Below are positions 1-10,239 of a stretch of 64,000 nt of DNA, one piece after another. A model generated the notes under the pieces. It ran no database searches, was not told the DNA's origin, and worked only from the letters and a program-made list of their open reading frames with translations. The translations under genes and the position numbers were made by a program. Every line of letters starts with the position of its first letter. Position 1 is the first letter of the stretch. The DNA is from Dichotomocladium elegans (taxonomy: Eukaryota; Mucoromycota; Mucoromycetes; Mucorales; Lichtheimiaceae): positions 248,001 to 312,000 of the forward strand of contig JAIXMN010000011.1 in assembly GCA_025716815.1 (NCBI GenBank). The letters are read 5' to 3'.

Positions 1-35
1 TAGCTAGGCGGTCTACATGCAAAAAAAAAAAAAAA

Positions 36-404
36 TTAGGACCAAATTATCAGCCAACAAAGATAGAGTTTTAAAATCGTACGGATGCATTGCTGGCTGA
101 GGGGTTCACGTTGATTGAGCCGGATCGCCTGAAGGATCCCTTTGGCCTCATTATAATTAGGAGCATACGCCCGTCTAACGTTTTCATGGGCTGTGCGGTT
201 AAGGGAGGCGGCAGCAGTGATATTCACCACCTCATCAGTCGCAGGAGAGGGCGGAGTGGGAGGTGTACTAGGCTGTTGTTGTGGCTGCTGGCGTTGTTGG
301 GTGGATGGGGGAATGGTATAGGGTGCTCGCATATCGTAAACATCGTAACGACTAGTGTTGTCTTTCACGCGACTATTGTGATGGAGCTTGACTCTTGTTT
401 TCAT
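36..404 (-). CDS. Partial hypothetical protein at left edge
   Basis: An open frame starts at the ATG at 404, in good context (ACACC before ATG) and behind a CT-rich leader on the minus strand. It encodes 122 aa if read straight to the stop at 36. The N-terminus is basic, followed by a Q/P/T-rich linker (residues about 35-55) and a charged segment, EAKGILQAIRLNQRE. A possible splice donor (GTACGA) sits at 82, so the real gene may leave this exon there and continue past the window edge. The last residues before the stop (LYLCWLIIWS) would then be intron. I do not recognise a family. The reverse frame (90-413, plus) is also open, so coding status rests on composition and start context only. Confidence 0.35.
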   Translation of the reverse strand: MKTRVKLHHNSRVKDNTSRYDVYDMRAPYTIPPSTQQRQQPQQQPSTPPTPPSPATDEVVNITAAASLNRTAHENVRRAYAPNYNEAKGILQAIRLNQREPLSQQCIRTILKLYLCWLIIWS

Positions 405-1565
405 GGTGTTTGATCCAGCAAGAAAAAGAAAAAGAGAGAGAAAGAGAGAGAGTATATATAAGTATATGTGTGTGAAAACGATGGCAGAAAGCGGATGGGA
501 AGGGGGAATTTATAGGAGCCACATTATTCAAAAAGCTCAACTAAAAAAGCCGTCGCTGGTTTGCATAAAGCCTTGGGATATTCGGAATAAGTGATTCGCC
601 GACTAGCCACAGTGGGCTCGTCAGTCGCTGCATCCGACAGCCCGATCTCGCTTTGGATAATATGCTACTAAATCATAAAGGCCTACGAAACATCCCTGGA
701 TTGGGTCTTCCAGACCTGCTATCGCAATGGACATCGTATTATTCAAGGATGAATCGTCAGAGACCAGAGCGAAACGAACGGCAAATCCCGTCAATGAACG
801 GAAGGGCAGGCGAGTGAGCCGATTCAATTTTGTGTTTTAGAGAAATTCGGAAGGGAAATCAGGCGATTGTGACATGAGGGGGAGATGATTTTCTCGTAGC
901 ATATTGCGCATACCTCCCCCCATCACACCACTTGCACCCATTTACATGATGCATGATGAAACCGGGTTTGCTTTTTTAAGCTTATGAGTTAAAGGTACCA
1001 ATGAAATGGGGAAAGCCAAAGGGTGGGAACATCTGATCGTGCACAGTATTATACATCTGGGAACCAGGAACCAAAGTCAATTTCTGTAGAACAGGTTCCA
1101 GGGAAGAATGGGGGGGAGAGGGGTGCGCAGAAGCCGGGACGGCGATAAAAAAAAATTTGGTCTGCTGAGAGAGAAAAAAAAAATCATATGAGAATCGAAC
1201 CAACCAAGAGCTGATTTTTATCTTTGCTCTGTCTACCGCCTGCGCGCTCCCCTCCTCTCTTTCTCTCTCTCTCGCTTTGAACAAAACCGTACGGTCTGTT
1301 TCTCACATGCACCTTGTTCCATTGTTTTTGACAAGATGTGCTACATGGATCTGTCGGGTTTCCTTTTTCTATTGATGAAAAACAAAGCCACATGGACAAA
1401 TACAGTTGTCCACTTGATATTTGTTGCCATCTTTGTCCAAAGAAAGCTGCAAATGGGGGATGGATCATTAACAGTAAATTACATAGACTATGGTGCTTGT
1501 GTGTGGATCATACAATTGGTCGGATGGAGTACGGAATAGGGACGGATTGCATCGTCTGCCGGGAG
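405..1565. other. Intergenic, no gene seen
   Basis: A GA-rich tract lies at about 425-452 and short homopurine runs near 1150-1280. The few short frames here have no recognisable content or convincing splice structure. It holds the 3' side of the HSF gene and the upstream region of the left-edge gene. Confidence 0.6.
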
Positions 1566-2952
1566 TTACCGGCGTAAAAGTGGCTCCATGAGAGGATCGA
1601 CCACAAAGGTAAACTCAACATTATTCATGCTTGAGCTCCCAGAGGCGGATACAGAGCCGGGCTCGGCCATTGGATTGGATGAGGTCGTTCTGTGAGTTAA
1701 GGGATCGTATGAATGACGGTGGTATTGGTGTTGGTGCTGATAGTTGTGCGCGACATGAGACGATGAGTGGGAGGTGGGTGTGTGAGGCGAATGCGGGGAG
1801 TAGAGCGAACTCTCGTCGTCGGAGAGAATGGTCCTGGATAGCGCAAAGATACTGTTATTGAACTGTTGTGTTTGTAGCGTCATGGGCGCGTCGGGAGATG
1901 TGACAAAAATGGATGGCGTGGTCTTTTCGTCCGTCGCTGCTATAAGTTCGATGGGTAAAGAACCTAATCCACCCCTGTAAATGGCCCAACTCTCCCTTTG
2001 TGTGCGTGGATGCGTGCCTCGTACCTTGATTCTGGCGGACAATATATCTTAGCATTCCCTTCATCAGTTGATCCTGCGACGCTTGCTGCCGCTTGGCTTC
2101 GGCCAACTCCTTTGCAAGATCACTACAGCTTCCCATTAAGGAATCGATCCGTTCCAACATATCTGAATGAGCCGCCTGTATCATCGACAGGTGGCTCTGC
2201 ATATCACTAGTATCCCGTGGCCGTGCTGATTCAGGGTTCTCCGCAACCTTGCGTTTGATTTCGTCCAAAAGATCAGGTCTGCCGCGAAGGAAGCTTGGAT
2301 GCGAGAATTCCCAAATTTGATTCTCGGCCAACGTGCGATGACCTCGCGGGCTCTTGTTGAGTTTATGGAATCCTGAATGTTCGGTTGTTGTTGCGTATGC
2401 TCTTGTTAATTACAGGGCCTGTGTTTCTGCTTTATAGAACTAGAGTAATAAAGGACATACCGTACCTACAAGCAAAGGTACCCCACATGCTTAGTCAATA
2501 GACCCTACAAATAGACGTATGAAACCTTCTAACCGCTCCTTGCCCTTCTCGATTTACATGTTGAGTTGTCTGACGAAGCTCGAGAAGTTATTATGCTTGA
2601 AATGCTTTGGCAGAACTGCGCGTGAGAATTCCACAATGTTGCATACAATGAACGAGGCGCCCATGTAATTCCAGGCAATAAGATGCTGGAATTGGACATC
2701 GAGCACCATGCTATTGATTTATTTTGAATCGATGGAGGAATTCATTCGTCTTAATTTTTTTTTTGCAAGCACGTCCAATTGTCGCTGTTGTCCGGGGGTG
2801 GCGCGCACTTACTTGTATAGTTTGTGAACAAAGGTATTTGCTTGCGCCGGCCTGCCTGAGATATTAGATAATGGATGTTGGATGGTGTTGGGTGTGTCGC
2901 CGAGAATGCATTCTTGGTCTTCCTGTTGGGTTGTGTACATGGATGGGTCCAT
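1566..2952 (-). CDS. HSF-type transcription factor
   Basis: Heat-shock-factor family DNA-binding protein, nuclear, expected to bind nGAAn-type elements. Exons (minus): 2952-2813, 2710-2558, 2465-2461, 2372-2025, 1963-1566; 347 aa. The HSF domain (about residues 41-137) runs from FVHKLYN through [19 protein letters not shown] and [14 protein letters not shown] to [21 protein letters not shown] predicted coiled coil follows ([16 protein letters not shown]..., about 150-200), then a Ser/His/Gln-rich tail. The tyrosine of LNMYGFHK is supplied by a 5-nt exon. The last intron (2024-1964) uses the acceptor at 1964; the earlier AG at about 1975 would give a stop. An upstream in-frame ATG at 3084 would add 44 aa, but these include an SLSLSL run from a GA microsatellite, so 2952 is preferred. 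Whether it is an Hsf1, Sfl1 or Skn7-like member cannot be decided; no receiver domain is seen. Confidence 0.9.
2461..2465 (-). other. 5-nt microexon (GTACG) of the HSF gene
   Basis: On the minus strand it is flanked by an acceptor (TTGCTTGTAG) and a donor (GTATGT). Introns of 92 nt (2557-2466) and 88 nt (2460-2373) surround it. Joining AT|GTACG|GA gives Met-Tyr-Gly, the invariant centre of the HSF signature. Skipping it breaks the frame. Confidence 0.85.
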
Positions 2953-3013
2953 ATATGAGAAAGCGGAAGAGGAAGATCTGTTGAATGTATTCGTATGGGA
3001 GGAGGCGGTGCTG

Positions 3014-3045
<32 letters not shown>

Positions 3046-3051
3046 AAGAGA
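3014..3051. repeat. GA microsatellite
   Basis: Imperfect (GA)n tract with AAAG interruptions in the upstream region of the HSF gene. If the upstream start at 3084 is used it would encode an SL-rich stretch. Confidence 0.85.
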
Positions 3052-3084
3052 CGGCCAGCCGAATGTGCTGTGGAGATCAGGCAT

Positions 3085-5095
3085 TCTGGCCCCAGACACG
3101 AAGCTACCCAGCCTGATAAGTAGTCCATTGAATTTAGGCCCTCATTTTCGGTGGTACGGAAATGCAGTGTATTTTCCCGGGTTTGGTCATCGTGCCTGAT
3201 TCGGCTTTCGAAGCTGGGCTTATTTTGCATTTAAAGTTGCGTGTATTTCCCATAATTGAGAAAGAGCATGCCCTGGGGACAGCCTGGTGGGGGAGTGTGT
3301 TTATGCGAAGCCCATTCTCCTATCCCCCCCCCATCATTCAATCAAGATGAGGGAGGAGCCACTTCTCTTTTTCTCCTCATATTAACAATACAGACGTATG
3401 TATATATTGGTTGCTCGATGAAAACCCATTCTGTTGCAAAAAGAAAATACAACAACAATGCCAAGAAATCTACATGAGGTGCTGGCCATGCATTTGGCTT
3501 ACATGATTGGACACAGAACTTCAAACACATGGGAAATCAGGCGACAGGAAGTTGCAATTATATGATTCAGCTCCAAGTCCACACCGCCAGAGGTTCCTTT
3601 TTTCCCCCGCTTGCATTGGCTTGTACGACTTTTGCATGTAAAACTCGTGTAACAGATGACGTTATCGGATCAAGAGAGTCGTCTCGATGGGTTGTAGACA
3701 AAGCGTTATCTCTCCTTCATATGCTCTATTTTGAGCGTCGTGATTCAAAAAGGCTTGTGCCATGTTCCATGCATATAGTATCCTATTTGAGAATCCCTAG
3801 CTTGAAGTGAGTAGACTCATTAGCAGCTTAACACTGGTGATCTTGATAAGAATAGATTGCGCATTTCTGACTCTAGGATGCATACATAAGGAAAAGAAAG
3901 GTATCATATTGTTAGCGGGAGAGGATTTGCCAAGCTTTCTTTCTCGTCATTTATTTCATTATATTTAGATCTACTGTTATGTACAAATGCCTTCGAGTTG
4001 CCCTCTGATAAAAAAACGATCCGCGGCACTTGATCAGTTCTCTCTTATCATTCTCTCGTTCCAAAGAGAGAAATGCAAGCTGTATACATCGATGGATGTT
4101 TTCCAGTTGGCTTCCTCAAGCTGCTAAATGAAAACGGTTGAAGGTGTAAGTGAATGATTTAAAAGATGAAGTGAATGGCCAGCTCTCCATATTCTTATAG
4201 GCGTGTCACGTCTCATGCATTTAAAATTATGTTGCTAATAGTTATTTAATTAGTTCTCCATAATTCCACCTTTTCCAAATTATGCTGTTTTATGAAGAAA
4301 ATCTTGCATCTAACATGTAAAAAGTGAAGCGCCATAATTTGATGCGGCTGTCTTTATAGCTAATGCCAAATAAAGAGAACAAATAAAAAGAATGCTGGCT
4401 CAGATAGATCTGCTTTGGTCATACCTATGACCGTTGGAGGATGTATATCTCAGGAATAATGATAATAAAAGTATACTAAATACTGGTTATAATCAGTAGC
4501 TTTGGCTTTTGGCATAAGAATATATGTATTTATCGAACACGGGGGCGGGGAGAGAGAATGGAATAATGCCCAGTATAGGTCTTGCATGTCAGTCATGTGC
4601 ATGAATGCTACCTGCTGTCAAGTCAGTTTATCAAACACGAAGGAAAGAGGGCATCTTAAGAAACATCTTTTTTCCAAATGCTTGATGGTTAAGGGGCTTT
4701 GAAGGAGAGGGAGGTGAACGTCTTATGCATCTCTTGAAAAAGTGGACAGATGCGCGTAGTACAGCAGATGGCGTCCAGTAGCATACTTGCGATTGTAGGC
4801 TGTCAAAAAAAAAAGAAAGTAAGCAGGATGTGTGAAAGAAAAGATAATCCTTCTGTCTATCACAGATCGCTTCATACGTTTGCTCTCAATGTGCATAAGA
4901 GAGCAACGCGATATAGCCTTTAGGTTGCGCATCTGGAGAACGCGATTGTAGACGGTGTCCTATGTCAAGTAGACAAGGGGTCTTTGAAGGGGGGAGAAAT
5001 GATCTGCAGAAAAAAAGAGGGGTGATTAGCCATTTGACTTTTTCTGTTGTTGTGGTGGTGGTGGGAAAATTCCCCTTCTTTCTTTCTTTTCGCCA
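3085..5095. other. Intergenic, about 2 kb, no gene seen
   Basis: Divergent upstream region between the HSF gene (minus) and the mannosyltransferase (plus). The 93-aa frame at 3529-3810 has no recognisable domain, splice pattern or biased composition. The last 130 bases before 5096 are T/G-rich, then pyrimidine-rich, as in a leader. Confidence 0.55.
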
Positions 5096-6409
5096 ATGTC
5101 ATCAACCTCTGAAAAACGACGATTCCCAAGGCTCAACAGACGACAAGGCATTGCATTAACTGCGACGCTAGTTCTCTTATTCCTGCCGCTCTTGCTCGTC
5201 ACTTTGGACGGACAGACATGCTATTCTGGACGGCGAACCATCCGAACTCTCAACCAAGCGGTGGCGCTGACGACAGTCAAAGGTCAGCGCTACTTCCAGC
5301 AAGAGGCAGCAAATGTAGTGGACTTAAATGCGCTGCAGGCGACGTCGCACGGCAAAAGCCGCCAAGAACGAGTACTGATCCTGACGCCGCTGAAGAATGC
5401 ACAGCAATACCTCCCCCGCTATTTTGAGTTGCTGGACCGGATGACTTACCCCAAACACTTGATTTCACTTGCGTTCCTCGTATCCGACACAACAGATGAT
5501 ACCGTACAGATATTGCAGGAGCAGGCAAGTGTGCTGCTCAACCGCTGGGGCCATGACCACCGCTATCATGATATTTCAATCTACAAGAAGGATTTCGCCT
5601 TCGATCTACCCGAGGACAAACGCCACACATTCGAACTGCAGCCACTCAGGCGCTCCTTTATGGCCAGGTCACGCAACTATTTATTATCGGCGGCGCTCAA
5701 GGACGATCATGCCTGGGTCCTGTGGCTTGATGCAGATCTTGTCGAGTATCCACCTACCATTCTGGAGGACTTGATGAGTGTTGATGTTGATGTGGTTGTT
5801 CCAAACTGCCTACGTGAGACCGAGGACCGTTCGTTCTGGGGATATGATAAAAACAACTGGCAGGAGACAGAACGGTCACTGGAGCTGCAGAAAGACCTGG
5901 ATCCCGTAAGTTTCATGCTACATGATTCATCCATTTGCGCTCGGCTTACCATTTTTTCCCCATTTTTATTCATAGGATTATGTCTTGCTTGAAGGTATTA
6001 CCGTGAATCTCCGTGTAGTCAGTATTTTGCTCACATTGAGGATGCTATATGGCTTGCAGGATATTATGAGTTCTTGACTCACCGGTACTTGATGGTGGAT
6101 ATGCCGACCCATCACGACCGATTGGAAAAGGTGCCATTGGATGGCGTGGTAAAGTTATATGCAATCCCCCCTCCCCTGGTATCACTTTCTCTTCTTCACC
6201 TTCGGCAGCATAAACTAAACAATCTTGTCTTCAAGGGGGCTACATTCACGCTTGTAAAGGCACATGTGCACCGCGAGGGAGCCAACTTTCCCGCGTTTGT
6301 TTACAAACACCAGGTCGAGACGGAAGGGTTTGCAAAGATGGCAAAGTCAATGGGTTTCGGTGTGTATGGATTACCGAGCTATCTTATCTACCATATCATG
6401 AACTCCTAG
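5096..6409 (+). CDS. Anp1/Mnn9-family alpha-mannosyltransferase (GT62)
   Basis: Golgi type II membrane glycosyltransferase expected to extend mannan on N-glycans, as subunits of yeast M-Pol do. Exons: 5096-5905, 5976-5994, 6060-6148, 6236-6409; 363 aa. A short basic cytoplasmic tail is followed by one membrane anchor (about residues 17-37), then the catalytic domain. Family motifs include RVLILTPLKNAQQYL, ISLAFLVSDTTDDT, FMARSRNYLL, a DxD-type VLWLDADLVEYP (probable Mn/GDP-mannose site), VDVVVPNCLRE, and near the C-terminus FVYKHQVETEGFAKMAKSMG. Exon 2 is only 19 nt and restores D-Y-V-L-L-E-G. Length matches Mnn9/Anp1/Van1 relatives (about 390-440 aa). Which of the three yeast subunits it corresponds to cannot be told from sequence alone. 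Confidence 0.9.
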
Positions 6410-8217
6410 AAAGAAGGAGGTTGGGCGGGGGAAATATGCGTAATCACTCCCGCCATATAATAACCTTATTCCCTGATATTTATCCCGCTTATCATTGCAT
6501 CTTCTTCATCTCACACACCTCTTCTGTACATTGTAATTTTTTTATGGCGACTAGCAACTGCAAGCGCAACAACATAAAAGCATAAATCCATTCTCCTCAA
6601 AGGTGTTGTCCTCTTGCCAAGTTGTGTATAATATCATTGTATTTTACAGTCTCTGGTCGTCAAGACCCCTGGGTTCCCTCCTCTGCTTCAATGCTATGTG
6701 CGCCTGCGGGCGGAGAGAGAGGGACTATAAAGGAAAAAAGGGGACGGGAAAGCACACGCATGAACGAGTTTTTCAATAAATCATGAAGAAAACCAGTTAA
6801 AAGATGATAGAATAACGAAGCATTCGTCTTTTAGATTTGACTATGAGCGACCGTAGCCATTTATCAGATACATAGTACGGGTGGCAGCGTGGGACCTCAT
6901 TAAACGGTATAATCAAAAGGGGAGGAGTAAACTGACCATTTCAGATGTGAAAATGGGTTTAAGGCATCTGGAGTTTCAAAGTTTAGATCCCATGATGTTC
7001 TCTGCTAATCAACGAATGGGACTGTACGAACTCATCTTAATGCGAGCTGAGAACCAAGGGGATTGTCCCTCGGCGTCGCATGACATGTTGATTACTAGGA
7101 ATTTTTGCTATCATCTTCACCGGCGCTTGGTAGCCCATGTACCCTCTGCTGGATATCATTTGCCATGCCTACGGGCGTTTACGAGCGAGCAGGCGGACAT
7201 GGGTGTCTTGTTGGCAGATCGGTCAAAGAAGGCAACTAGGCAGTTTTTTACTCCTCTTTCTGATACATTCTTGCTTGAGATCATGCTTGACTAAGTACGA
7301 GCACTATCAAGAGCTGGTCAGCGTTCTTGACAGTGGCATTCTTTAGGGGAAACCTCTCGATCAATCGAGCAACAAGCACGCCTGGAGCGCAATGCAATGA
7401 TAAGAAAACCTTAATTGTTCCGCATGGACGCCATAGACAGAGGAACAGAATCAAGCTGTACACAGGTTTTTTTTCTGAATATCAATAGTAGGTCATGCTC
7501 AATGACAAATTGCAATTAAATACACAGGGGGCCAAGAGTATTAATGAATACCAAGGATCGTTGGTGGCATTCGACATTAATTGTCGGCTGTCTTCATGGT
7601 TGACATACTACGAATGTACATCTTGTATCGATCATGATCCAATTTGTCCCCTCTTTCCACAGACGAAAGTGATGGCATGTCCAAAGACAATGAGAAAGAG
7701 ACCTTGGCTAGGATAGTGTCAGATCTATAGTGCTTTTCTTTAGGGCGTAGAGACACGTGTCCCATGTGGAAGGATACCATCCAAGGCGAAACGGGCGGAG
7801 CCCGCTCGGGCGGAGGAGTGTGGGCGGTATGCCGGCAATGAGTCGGGGGGGGGGCGAGGTTCGCAGGGCTCGCTTTGTTTGTTTGTGATTGGGACGGCGT
7901 GAGTGAAACCAGCCATGCGCATCGCATCCATCCACAGGTCAAGGCTGGATGCAGAAACAACGAGGCTAATGCATCGAATCCTCATCTCTCTCGCCCCAAC
8001 CGGACAACCCTCCCAAAGCGTATGAAGTGAATAGCAGATGAAATAAAGTGGGGTGGCAACGTCACTCTTATCCAATCGCAAATCATCATGATTTTTTAGA
8101 CTGGCGGAGCCAATTTCTGCGGGAGTATATATAAAAGGCCCGGTCCTTTCCATTTCCCCCGGATTGCGGTCTTTTTAGCCTTTCACTTTTTTCCATACTT
8201 TTATTCTTATATACGTC
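6410..8217. other. Intergenic, 1.8 kb, no confident gene
   Basis: A 137-aa frame (6881-7294) lacks an ATG at its 5' end and has no recognisable domain. The rest is the 3' region of the mannosyltransferase and the promoter region of transaldolase. CCAAT motifs occur near 8072 and 8110. Confidence 0.5.
8126..8138 (+). promoter_or_regulatory. TATA box of transaldolase
   Basis: TATATATAAAAGG lies about 80 bases upstream of the transaldolase ATG, with CCAAT pentamers about 16 and 50 bases further upstream. Spacing and strength fit a highly expressed housekeeping promoter. Confidence 0.65.
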
Positions 8218-9465
8218 ATGTCTGTTCTCGAGCAAATCAAGCAATACACCACTATCGTCGCTGACTCTGGCGATTTCGAGTGTAAGTTCTTTTTTCTCTT
8301 TTGGTGACGCCCTCCTTTCGTAGCGCTCAAAAGTTGCCAACTTCTCCTACAGCTATCGCTGCGTACAAGCCTCAGGATGCCACCACCAACCCTTCCTTGA
8401 TCTTGGCCGCTTCCCAGAAGTCGGTTTATGCCAAGCTTATCGATGACGCCGTTGAATATGGCAAGGCCAAGGGCAGGTTAGACATTTAAAAGAGGAAGAG
8501 AAAAGGAATCACGGTGTGCACCGGTGCATATGTGTATATGCAGCCACGCGTCTTTGTCTGTCCCTCGTTAGATACGTTCGCATGCTCATCACACTGTGCT
8601 CTCTATTTTCTAAATAGCACCGCCGAGGAGAAGCTTGATTGGGCTATGGACAAGCTCTTGGTGAATTTTGGTAAGGAGATCCTTAAGATCGTCCCCGGTC
8701 GTGTCTCCACCGAAGTCGATGCCCGTCTTTCCTTTGACAAGGATGCTACCATCGCCAAGGCCATCCGCTTGATTGAGCTTTATAAGGAGGAAGGAGTTGA
8801 CGCAAATCGCATCTTGATCAAGATTGCCTCCACTTGGGAGGGTATTCAGGCTGCCTCTGTAGGTTGACTGGCGGATAAGAGGAAAGGTGCAATTGTGAAA
8901 GTGTTCTAACCAATATGGCACACCAATATAGGTCTTGGAGAAGGAGCACGGTATCCACTGTAACTTGACCTTGTTGTTCGGCTTTCCCCAAGCGGTTGCC
9001 TGTGCTGAGGCTGGTGTTACTCTTATTTCGCCTTTTGTTGGCCGCATCTTGGACTGGTACAAGAAGTCCACTGGTAAGACCTATGAGTCCCATGAGGACC
9101 CTGGTGTCCTCTCCGTCACCAAGATCTACAACTACTACAAACAGCACGGTTACAACACTATTGTCATGGGCGCCTCTTTCCGCAACACTGGCGAAATCGA
9201 GGAGTTGGCCGGCTGCGACTTCTTGACTATCTCCCCTGCCTTGTTGGCTGAGATGCATAAGGACACCAAGAAGATTGAGGCTAAGCTTACTGTTGATAAG
9301 GCCAACGCCCAGTCCATCCCCAAAGTCAGCTACTTCTCCGACGAGAAGGCTTTCCGTTGGGACATGAACGAGGATCCCATGGCCACAGAGAAGTTGTCAG
9401 AGGGCATCCGTAACTTTGCCAAGGATGGCGTTAAACTTGAGAACTTGTTGAAGGAGAAGTTGTAA
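8218..9465 (+). CDS. TAL1: Transaldolase
   Basis: Cytosolic enzyme of the non-oxidative pentose phosphate pathway, moving a dihydroxyacetone unit between sedoheptulose 7-phosphate and glyceraldehyde 3-phosphate. Exons: 8218-8281, 8353-8476, 8618-8858, 8932-9465; 320 aa, the usual length. Seen directly: the N-terminal [20 protein letters not shown] with its catalytic Asp, NPSLILAA, the Schiff-base lysine in [13 protein letters not shown] (about K131), and [19 protein letters not shown]. The start ATG is the first after the TATA box and gives the normal N-terminus ([11 protein letters not shown]). Codon choice is more biased (mostly C/G-ending) than in neighbouring regulatory genes, which fits high expression. 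Confidence 0.97.
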
Positions 9466-10239
9466 ATATCCCTTTCTCTGTCTCTTTTCCTTCGTTCATC
9501 TTTTTTCCGCCCTCCATGTCTTCCCGTCATCTATCGTACTCCATCTAACGCACATGACACGCGCACTTCCCTTAAAAAAGAATATGCTTACCCCATCTAT
9601 TCAATCGGATAAATCTGATCGTGGAATAAAACCGTTTGATCATCACTTCTTTTAACCCATAATTTCCCGGTTTTCCCGCCTGTTCAATCGGCACTCTCAG
9701 TGCTGCCGGACATTTACTTGATTTGGACAATGGCGTATTTCACTGCTACTCCTTCCAATGAAATTTTGCGTTCCCTTGCATGGTCGCTTAGAAGAAATTC
9801 TCTACTATTATCAGAGCCCATTTGATCTTTCTTGTCCAACTTGAATAGGATGCTAGACAAGAGCACTTGGTGAGCAACTGACTGATTTGTATGGGATGAA
9901 TGCATTGGTCGTTAAGAAACGCAGGGCTCGGTGTATGTATTATTTCGCTCTGGTTTACGTCTTTTGCCGGGTGTCGATATCCTGTGCGAATCATTGGCAA
10001 CAGCAGCCCGGGATTTTCCTGGTTTGAACCTTTCGGTTTTAACAGAGACCAACTGGGAGGCCGAAACAGCACATTGACTTTCAGAACATGCTGTTGCATA
10101 TAGACAGAAGAGGACCCGAAAGCCAGATAATCAATCACGTCAGTTGCGTAGAAGGGATGAATCATTCCTACGTACGATCGTGTGTGCCTCAATTGATTGA
10201 TGCTTCACGACGACTGTACATGTCTGCTTTATTGTTCCT
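9466..10239. other. Convergent intergenic region
   Basis: Shared 3' region of transaldolase (plus) and dihydroxy-acid dehydratase (minus). A 134-aa minus frame (9788-10192) has no recognisable features. Nothing else seen. Confidence 0.55.

Noticed and set aside
1184..1468. Two overlapping minus-strand frames near 1.0-1.5 kb
   Set aside because: Built largely on poly-A and GA simple sequence; no protein features.
6881..7294. 137-aa plus-strand frame between the mannosyltransferase and transaldolase
   Set aside because: No ATG at its 5' end, no recognised domain, no splice context; length within chance for this region.
7577..8340. Overlapping minus-strand frames (127, 137 and 84 aa) antisense to the transaldolase promoter and first exons
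   Set aside because: They overlap the TATA box, leader and start of a certain gene and have no recognisable sequence.
9788..10192. 134-aa minus-strand frame 3' of ILV3
   Set aside because: Unrecognised and not codon-biased; lies in the convergent 3' region.
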